Assembly (NCBI GenBank): GCA_014653355.1
Contig: JACWEO010000011.1
Location: 1 to 37,543 of the forward strand
Length of the DNA: 37,543 nt
Direction: 5' to 3'
DNA from: Pelagibacterales bacterium SAG-MED47
GTDB lineage: Bacteria; Pseudomonadota; Alphaproteobacteria; Pelagibacterales; Pelagibacteraceae
This document shows, piece by piece, positions 1 to 5,489 of this stretch; positions within the stretch are counted from its first letter, which is position 1; every line of letters starts with the position of its first letter. A model generated the notes under the pieces. It was given only the letters and a program-made list of their open reading frames with translations. It was not told the origin of the DNA and did no database searches. The position numbers and the translations under genes are program-made.

Positions 1-1131
1 GTCATAATATATTCTGTTTACTCGATTAAAGATTTGCGTGGCACCGTTGGTGCTTATAGGAACAAGAACTCTAGTTCGTCTTGTGTTGTTAGATCCCCAT
101 TCCATCAAACCAAAATTTGCTCCAGATATAAGATTTGTATCTTTTACAATTTTTTTTATAACATTTTTTGCAGCGGTCATACGTCTTTTAAATCTCCCAC
201 CACCTATGACAAACTGTTGAGACCCTGAACTATTATACTTTACGACCCTATTTTTATTAAAATCAGCAACATAAATATTATCACTACCATCTAAGCTAAG
301 ACCATATGGATAACTGTAGCCAGATGCAATTTGACTCTGAAAATCTAAACCAGAATTAAATTTTCTTAGTCTGTGTGAGTCCACTCCAAAGATATTTCCA
401 TTACTGTCGTAATCTGCATCCCAAGCTTGTCGGCTTCTGCTCGTGGTATTTAATAAAGTTAAACTATTTCCAGAGACACTAAACTCTGTAAATCTATTGG
501 CGAAGTAACCATTTGCAATAATTAATCTATTTCCTGCATTGTTCATGGATAATCCAAATGCCCACCTAACAAAGCTTCGATTAAAGCTTTGTGATCCAGT
601 TTGGGCTAAATCACTTCTTCTCAATGACTCTATCCTAGTGCCCATACCACTTACAAAAATATAATCGTTATTAACAGCTATACCTTGTATGGGATTCTGT
701 TGAGTGTTCCCTTGTCTTATACAACCACCATTTAAATCAAGCACAACTACTCTACGATTACCATAGTCAGCAATATAAATTTGATCATTATGTATTGCGA
801 ATTGCCTCGCGTATCTAGTTTGTGAACAACCTGTTCCAAATCCTCCAAATATTCTTAGATAATTACCTTCACTATCAAATACTTTTATTTTACCGAATAC
901 GTACTCTAAAACATAAATATTACCTGAGCTGTCTGTTTGAACATCTACTGGAAGGACTAAGCCATATTTAGACGGTAAAGGCATACTCATACTCCCGGAG
1001 TTATCTAACATAATTAGTATATTAGCGGGAATATCAGAGGTACCAGTCCCTGGGGGTGGGTTTTTTGCAAACAGTTTTGTGTTAAATAAAAAACAACTAA
1101 TTATAAAAATTATAACTGCGATTCTTCCCAT
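1..1131 (-). CDS. PilY1-like pilus tip protein, VWA domain split by an NHL propeller (3' end beyond window)
   Basis: The frame is open from an ATG at 1131 to the window edge (377 codons, no stop), so the C-terminus is missing. Residues 1-22 form a signal peptide ending LFA before KNPPPG. Residues 37-48 are the first strand of a von Willebrand A domain with the metal-binding DxSxS motif (D43, S45, S47, in MLDNSGSM). From about residue 52 to 308 there is a run of NHL-type propeller repeats (for example DSSGNIYVLEY, NDQIYIADYGNRRVVVLD, SDNIYVADFNKNRVVKYN). At about 313 the VWA fold resumes (RRMTAAKNVIKKIVKD, then GANFGLMEWGS). PilY1 proteins carry an N-terminal VWA domain and sit at the pilus tip or promote adhesion. 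The position as last gene of a minor-pilin operon (pilV-W-X-Y1 order) fits. The start overlaps the preceding gene by 22 bases. The family call is good; the nested architecture is unusual. The C-terminal PilY1 propeller cannot be seen. Confidence 0.75.
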   Translation of the reverse strand, partial: MGRIAVIIFIISCFLFNTKLFAKNPPPGTGTSDIPANILIMLDNSGSMSMPLPSKYGLVLPVDVQTDSSGNIYVLEYVFGKIKVFDSEGNYLRIFGGFGTGCSQTRYARQFAIHNDQIYIADYGNRRVVVLDLNGGCIRQGNTQQNPIQGIAVNNDYIFVSGMGTRIESLRRSDLAQTGSQSFNRSFVRWAFGLSMNNAGNRLIIANGYFANRFTEFSVSGNSLTLLNTTSRSRQAWDADYDSNGNIFGVDSHRLRKFNSGLDFQSQIASGYSYPYGLSLDGSDNIYVADFNKNRVVKYNSSGSQQFVIGGGRFKRRMTAAKNVIKKIVKDTNLISGANFGLMEWGSNNTRRTRVLVPISTNGATQIFNRVNRIYYD

Positions 1132-1628
1132 TCAGCAACCTTCCCTCGATAATCATAAAGTTTTTTTAAGTATAATTTATTACTAATCTCCAGCACTTCT
1201 GCTGGCCCCATATCAGTATTCGCATGAATATATAAAATTAAATTGTTTCCTACTTCCCAAGTATGACTTCCAAACCAGTCTTTTCTATCTTTCCCTGCTG
1301 GTAAATTAAAACTACCGTATTTACTCATCGCAAAATCCATAAGAGCAGTATCGTTCATATAAGCCCTCATTAAAGATATTAATACAAGCTGATTATCAAC
1401 GAAAAGATACTCTATCATTGTATCTTCGATTTTTTTATTATTAGGACAAACATATGTAGTCGGGATTACAATTTTTTCCCCATTAAACTCGTCACTAAAA
1501 GGTAATGAAACTTCATATTCTAAAAGCTTATCACTTTTGTCTCCAAAATTTACAAAGGTAAGATCACAAGCAATTGACATGTTGGAACTAATAAAAAATA
1601 TAAAGATTATTTGAATTATTTTTTTCAT
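1110..1628 (-). CDS. Secreted protein of unknown function in the minor-pilin operon
   Basis: This encodes 172 residues with a clear signal peptide (MKKIIQIIFIFFISSNMSIA, then C21). The mature protein begins with Cys, but SIAC is not a proper lipobox, so cleavage by signal peptidase I is more likely than lipidation. There is a second Cys at about residue 61, which could form a disulfide with C21. I recognise no domain. The gene begins one base after the pilX stop and overlaps the PilY1-like gene by 22 bases, so it is translated as part of the minor-pilin/tip operon. It probably acts in the periplasm or on the pilus tip complex, but this is inferred from position only. It could be the local counterpart of PilE/PilZ-like accessory genes in other pilY1 operons, although it lacks the prepilin N-terminus. 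Confidence 0.7.
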   Translation of the reverse strand: MKKIIQIIFIFFISSNMSIACDLTFVNFGDKSDKLLEYEVSLPFSDEFNGEKIVIPTTYVCPNNKKIEDTMIEYLFVDNQLVLISLMRAYMNDTALMDFAMSKYGSFNLPAGKDRKDWFGSHTWEVGNNLILYIHANTDMGPAEVLEISNKLYLKKLYDYRGKVAEWEESQL

Positions 1629-2243
1629 TTAATTAGTAAGTGTAATAGTTGATTGTAAAGCTGTGATCAAATTACTATCAGAATTACAGGAGTTTTTATT
1701 TGCATCGCATCCGCATGAATAAATATTATAATATGTTGATGTTGATGTACCAGTATTTTTATAACTAGTTCCTTGAGAAATATCACCACCTGTAGCACCT
1801 GAAACGGTTGAAGTTATAGCGTTTTGAGTGTTTCCGTCAGCATCTGGTGTATAGGTAATAAAATATTCATAACTATAATCAGACAATTTGCTTTCTCCAG
1901 CAATTAGCTCGCTTAAATCTTTTTTTTCAATGTAATCTTTAATAGACTTTGCGTTAGACAATTCAGGAAACAAAGATGTTTTACAAAAAGTTAATTGATT
2001 ATTTGGATCACTTCCAGCTGTTAAAGAAGATTGAGAGCTGAGCCATTTTTTTGCTTCTGTTATTCCCGTTTCTGCAGCATAAAAAGCTTGCTGTTTAATA
2101 TTTTGATTACCATTTTTTTTATGATCGCTAGCAGCAATTAACATTAAGGATGCACCCATAAGAGACATTGCAACTAACATTAATAGAGCTAGCGCTATAG
2201 CAAAACCTTTTTCATTTTTTCTGTTTTTATGATTTAACAACAT
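1629..2243 (-). CDS. pilX: PilX-like minor pilin
   Basis: This 204-residue protein has a prepilin-type N-terminus: a basic leader ending NEKG, then FAIALALLMLVAMSLMGASL as the hydrophobic helix. Soon after comes QQAFYAAETGITEA, the motif that marks the PilX N-terminal family. Position 5 of the mature protein is not Glu, as is common for PilX/GspK-type initiating pilins. A Cys-rich stretch near the C-terminus (YSCGCDANKNSC) suggests disulfides. PilX forms a minor-pilin priming complex with PilV, PilW, FimT/FimU and PilY1. Its start overlaps pilW by 17 bases, which suggests coupled translation. Confident from the N-terminal motif and the order pilV-pilW-pilX. Confidence 0.88.
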   Translation of the reverse strand: MLLNHKNRKNEKGFAIALALLMLVAMSLMGASLMLIAASDHKKNGNQNIKQQAFYAAETGITEAKKWLSSQSSLTAGSDPNNQLTFCKTSLFPELSNAKSIKDYIEKKDLSELIAGESKLSDYSYEYFITYTPDADGNTQNAITSTVSGATGGDISQGTSYKNTGTSTSTYYNIYSCGCDANKNSCNSDSNLITALQSTITLTN

Positions 2244-2955
2244 TTCTTAAATATACACTAATATAAAAAGTTTCTCTCAAATATTTATCGCTTTTAGTAA
2301 AATTACCTGAAGTTCCTCCATTTAACATTTCAAAAGAAATCGGATTTTTCAATAACTCATTTGGTGATCTTACTGTGACGTAAACTTCCGCAGTATGAAC
2401 TTTAGACTGATTATCTGTTGATGAAATATCAACGGTATTCAGTCTGTTACCATCCTTGTCGTTGAAGAAAACTTGAAAATCTGTAGCATTTTCTATAATT
2501 GTTATCGGTGCACAACCTGTTTGTTGATCATATCTTTCACAATTTGCTCTTTTTTCATCAGCAAATCCTGGATTCTCATAAACATCTCTGACCAGGTAAG
2601 TCTCTCCAGAACTATTCTTTACTAAATAATATCGAACTTCTATTCTATCAGTTGCGGAAGTATTATACCAAATTCTTAGTCTATCTCCTTTAGTTCCATC
2701 ATAAGAATCTGTTTTCTCAATCCATCTATCCCAAGTCTTGTCATAATTCATATTTTTATATCCTGCATTTCTTAGATCTCTAGAAATTACTTGAAGGGAA
2801 TATCTTCCAGCATTACTCATTTGGGCCTTATCTGCAATTCTTTGGTAACTGCTATTAAAATAAATGTAAGAGTAAGAAATTGCTGCTATTGAAATAGCTC
2901 CAATAACCATTGCTACTAAAGTTTCTATTAGTGAAAAGGCTTTAATTTTTCTCAT
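2227..2955 (-). CDS. pilW: PilW-like minor pilin
   Basis: This 242-residue protein has a short leader MRKIKA followed by FSLIETLVAMVIGAISIAAI. Prepilin cleavage would fall between Ala and Phe, and Glu5 is present. The sequence AGRYSLQVISRDLRNAGY at about residues 48-65 is typical of the PilW family. A C-terminal globular domain follows, with a Cys pair in NCERYDQQTGC. It is a component of the minor-pilin complex that primes pilus assembly. Its ATG overlaps the stop of pilV by four bases, the usual ATGA arrangement for translational coupling. Note Ala rather than Gly at position -1 of the cleavage site. Confidence 0.9.
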   Translation of the reverse strand: MRKIKAFSLIETLVAMVIGAISIAAISYSYIYFNSSYQRIADKAQMSNAGRYSLQVISRDLRNAGYKNMNYDKTWDRWIEKTDSYDGTKGDRLRIWYNTSATDRIEVRYYLVKNSSGETYLVRDVYENPGFADEKRANCERYDQQTGCAPITIIENATDFQVFFNDKDGNRLNTVDISSTDNQSKVHTAEVYVTVRSPNELLKNPISFEMLNGGTSGNFTKSDKYLRETFYISVYLRNVVKS

Positions 2956-3416
2956 TTTACTACTACCCCAATAAATTTTTCCTTATTTCCTTTATTTGAT
3001 TTAAATCTAAATTTGATAGTAGTTTTGTCTGTTTCAGATTTAATTTCAGCTTTTTTAGTATCAAGATTATCGCAGGGAAGTTTTTTAAACTGATTATTTA
3101 CTTTAAGTTGATTTTCCTGCATAAAATGTTTTGCCCATTTTGCTTTTGCTTTTTCAGCCAAAGTCCCTGTAGAACTATAATTTTTGATGCATTGTTGAGA
3201 AAATTCATAGTTAGTTGCATTATTAGGATCTCCCATAATATCTTCGACAGCTGTTTCTGATAAAAAATTTATTTTATTTGCATCAATAGACCTATCAATA
3301 GAAGACGTTGCATAACTCATCATCTGATTAACACCAATAAAACCGATTCCAATTATTACTAAACAAACCAGCGATTCAATTAAACTTACACCCTTAATTT
3401 TTACTGAATGGTCCAT
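2952..3416 (-). CDS. pilV: PilV-like minor pilin
   Basis: This 154-residue protein has leader MDHSVKIKG and helix VSLIESLVCLVIIGIGFIGV, with Glu5 in place. The helix and the following NQMMSYATSSIDRSIDANK segment match the PilV type, where the first mature residue is often not Phe. It has a short C-terminal domain with two Cys. It lies between the FimT-like pilin (16-base overlap) and pilW (4-base overlap), the canonical place for pilV. It takes part in the tip or priming complex of the type IV pilus in the inner membrane and periplasm. Confidence 0.85.
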   Translation of the reverse strand: MDHSVKIKGVSLIESLVCLVIIGIGFIGVNQMMSYATSSIDRSIDANKINFLSETAVEDIMGDPNNATNYEFSQQCIKNYSSTGTLAEKAKAKWAKHFMQENQLKVNNQFKKLPCDNLDTKKAEIKSETDKTTIKFRFKSNKGNKEKFIGVVVK

Positions 3417-4096
3417 GAGGAATTTTTCTCGTTAAACTTAATAATTTCAACAGTGAAATTTCTATTTACTCTGATAGCATATAGATATTTAAGTTTTTTA
3501 TTTACACTTTGGTTATAATGACATCTATTGCTTCCTTCTCTATCAGTATTGGTATTAGAGCATACTAAAAATCCTGCTTTGCCACTTAAATGAGGCATAT
3601 TTTCTCCACCATTTCCGTATTGAGTTAATATAGCATCTTTAGAGATACAGATATGCATATTTGGAGACCAGTTTACATTACCTGGCCATTCAAAAGCTTT
3701 TGAAGTATTTTTTGTCATTCTCATTTTATCTTGACTTATAAAACCTTCAAAACTTCCTGGACAAGCTCTAGAATCGTTGAGAAAACTTTTTGGACTTGAA
3801 CCAGAATGATATGTTCTGTTAGGAGCAGGATTTTTCATTTGTAATGCCCATTCTTCATTATTCATTATCCATAATGCTGGAGTTGGAACAAAATGAATAA
3901 TTGCAAAGGAATATTTTTTCGCATCAATGTCTGATTTTATTTCTTCTATATGTGCTTTTATTGCATTTAAATCTTTTTTAACTTCCCTATCCGTTAGCCA
4001 TTGGTCAACTTTTGGATAGCCAAAAACTGATATGATAGCGATAATTGTAATAACGACCAATAATTCTAAAATAGAGAAAGCCTTACGATTTTGCAT
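3401..4096 (-). CDS. FimT/GspH-like minor pilin
   Basis: This 231-residue prepilin has leader MQNRKA, then FSILELLVVITIIAIISVFG, with Glu5 and Ala at the -1 cleavage position. The segment after the helix (YPKVDQWLTDREVKKDLNAI) fits the FimT/FimU class, the first pilin of the minor-pilin cluster. The C-terminal domain is larger than usual for FimT (about 190 residues) and has several Cys (ACPGS, HICIS, LVCSN, NRCHY) that could form two disulfides. It overlaps pilT by 14 bases upstream and pilV by 16 bases downstream. The exact pilin class is uncertain; that it is a pilin is clear. FimT-type pilins can bind DNA in natural transformation, but nothing here shows that directly. Confidence 0.82.
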   Translation of the reverse strand: MQNRKAFSILELLVVITIIAIISVFGYPKVDQWLTDREVKKDLNAIKAHIEEIKSDIDAKKYSFAIIHFVPTPALWIMNNEEWALQMKNPAPNRTYHSGSSPKSFLNDSRACPGSFEGFISQDKMRMTKNTSKAFEWPGNVNWSPNMHICISKDAILTQYGNGGENMPHLSGKAGFLVCSNTNTDREGSNRCHYNQSVNKKLKYLYAIRVNRNFTVEIIKFNEKNSSWTIQ

Positions 4097-5093
4097 CGAT
4101 GCTACTCACTTTTCCTGACTGGACTAAATTTTCAATTGATTTATCCATAGACATCATACCATCACGGGTTCCTGTTTGCATTACACTTGGTATTTGATGA
4201 ATTTTTTTCTCACGAATTAAATTTTTTACTGGAGAATTACAAACCATTATTTCAAAGGCACCAACTCTTCCTTTACCATCTGTGGTTTTAAATAATTTTT
4301 GAGTTACTACCATTTGTAATGAGTCAGCGAGTTGTGCTTGGATTTGAGCTTGTTGTTCTGAAGGGAATACATCAATTATTCTATTAATTGTATTTGGTGC
4401 ACCACTGGTGTGCAATGTTCCAAAAACTAAATGTCCTGTCTCTGCTGCAGTTAAAGCCATGCTAATAGTCTCAATATCCCTAAGTTCTCCTACTAAAATT
4501 ACATCTGGGTCCTCTCTTAATGCACTTTTTAGTGCTGTTGAAAAACTTTCTGTTTGCTTTCCAACCTCTCTATGAGAAATAATACTTTTTTTATCTGTAT
4601 GGATAAATTCTACTGGATCTTCAATTGTAATTATGTTTGCCTGTCTAGTCTCATTAATTTGATTTATTATTGAAGCTAACGTTGTTGATTTACCTGAACC
4701 TGTTGGTCCTGTTACCAATACAAGTCCTTTGTGCATATCTGCAATACTATACATAACTGGAGGCAAGTTAAGAGCATCCATGTTTAGTATTTTTGTTTCT
4801 ACTTTTCTAAGAACTACAGCAGAACCTTTAAGGGTTTTGTAAAAATTTGCCCTAAATCTCATGTCTTCTAACATAAACCCGCTATCTAGCTCATTTTTTG
4901 AATTAAATAACTCAACATCTGATTTTGAGCAGTATTTATTTAATAATTCTTCAATATCTTCATTTTTTATCATTTCCCCCTCTAAAATTGTTATTTCACC
5001 TAATAGTCGGTAGGAAAATGGACAATTAGCTCTTAAATGGAAATCTGAAACCTTTGGGTTTTCCTTAACAATATTAACAATTTTATCGATCAT
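4083..5093 (-). CDS. pilT: Type IV pilus retraction ATPase PilT
   Basis: This 336-residue hexameric ATPase powers pilus disassembly and retraction at the inner membrane. The PAS-like N-terminal half (about 1-100) is followed by a RecA-like domain. Visible motifs are Walker A GPTGSGKS (129-136), the Asp box IITIEDPVEF, Walker B DPDVILVGELRD (195-206), and the His box TGHLVFGTLHT (219-229). The PilT signature NLIREKKIHQIPSVMQTG lies near the C-terminus. It lacks the tetracysteine zinc motif of PilB. The length is normal for PilT; PilU is a less likely alternative. It is the first gene of the minus-strand operon and has one of the few clear ribosome-binding sites in the window (AGGGGA, five bases before ATG). 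Upstream is the repeat-rich divergent promoter region. Confidence 0.93.
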   Translation of the reverse strand: MIDKIVNIVKENPKVSDFHLRANCPFSYRLLGEITILEGEMIKNEDIEELLNKYCSKSDVELFNSKNELDSGFMLEDMRFRANFYKTLKGSAVVLRKVETKILNMDALNLPPVMYSIADMHKGLVLVTGPTGSGKSTTLASIINQINETRQANIITIEDPVEFIHTDKKSIISHREVGKQTESFSTALKSALREDPDVILVGELRDIETISMALTAAETGHLVFGTLHTSGAPNTINRIIDVFPSEQQAQIQAQLADSLQMVVTQKLFKTTDGKGRVGAFEIMVCNSPVKNLIREKKIHQIPSVMQTGTRDGMMSMDKSIENLVQSGKVSSIDAKS

Positions 5094-5097
5094 AAAA

Positions 5098-5104
5098 ATC
5101 CCCT
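5098..5104 (-). promoter_or_regulatory. Ribosome-binding site of pilT
   Basis: AGGGGAT on the minus strand ends five bases before the ATG at 5093. It supports this start and stands out because most genes in this window lack a recognisable Shine-Dalgarno sequence. Confidence 0.7.
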
Positions 5105-5158
5105 AATTACTTACATTTTTTAACAAATTATTTTTAGAATAAAATAATTTTGTGTTAG

Positions 5159-5187
5159 AATTTAAATAAAAAATAACTCTAACACAA
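5159..5187 (-). promoter_or_regulatory. Possible promoter of the pilT operon
   Basis: On the minus strand TTGTGT (5187-5182) is 17 bases from TAAATT (5164-5159). The match to consensus is modest (3/6 and 4/6). The -35 part is itself one of the TAACACAA repeats, and another repeat (5157-5150) starts just after the -10 element. Tentative. Confidence 0.3.
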
Positions 5188-5435
5188 AATTTATACTATA
5201 TACAAAAATTTTAATCAAGAACTAAAAAGTGTTGATTTAATTGAATTTTTTCATATATATTTATATATGCACAAATAAAATAACTATTTTAATATTCTAA
5301 CACAAATAAAATAAGTGTAACACAAATTAAAATTCTCCTAAAAATTGTATTATTTATTTACTTTTGATGTAACACAAAAAATAATTGGCTTAAATGTTGA
5401 AATAATGATAGATAAATATTTATAACACAAATTAA

Positions 5436-5464
5436 TTGACAAATTTGTGTTAGAATTGTATTGT
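5436..5464 (+). promoter_or_regulatory. Sigma-70-like promoter of the pilMN operon
   Basis: TTGACA at 5436-5441 (6/6 to the -35 consensus) is separated by 17 bases from TATTGT at 5459-5464 (4/6 to the -10 consensus). Transcription would begin near 5471, giving a leader of about 19 bases before the ATG at 5490. One TAACACAA repeat (5445-5452, minus orientation) fills the spacer and a partial repeat overlaps the end of the -10 element, so a protein bound there would probably block RNA polymerase. Confidence 0.6.
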
Positions 5465-5489
5465 AACACTAAAAAAAACTGATTCGTTT

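Larger units (their letters stand above)
5150..5469. repeat. Cluster of seven TAACACAA repeats (plus one partial) between the two pilus operons
   Basis: The intergenic gap 5094-5489 contains no gene but has seven exact copies of TAACACAA. Plus orientation: 5180-5187, 5298-5305, 5318-5325, 5370-5377, 5423-5430. Minus orientation: 5150-5157 and 5445-5452. A partial copy, TAACAC, lies at 5464-5469. Flanks extend the match: three copies read ATTCTAACACAA and most are followed by AA or AT. Start-to-start spacings within the right-hand group are 20, 52, 53 and 22 bases, all close to whole turns of B-DNA, so sites 3 to 7 would lie on one helix face. Outside this gap I noticed only two other copies, at 1077-1084 and near 9340, both inside genes. 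This looks like a multi-site operator for both pilus operons. Confidence 0.85.

Noticed and set aside
34..228. Small plus-strand open frames at the left edge
   Set aside because: They lie antisense to a long open minus-strand frame with a signal peptide, VWA and NHL motifs, which explains the region better.
5150..5469. The TAACACAA repeats as a CRISPR array
   Set aside because: Repeats are only about 8-12 bases, occur in both orientations and have irregular spacers; there are no cas genes.
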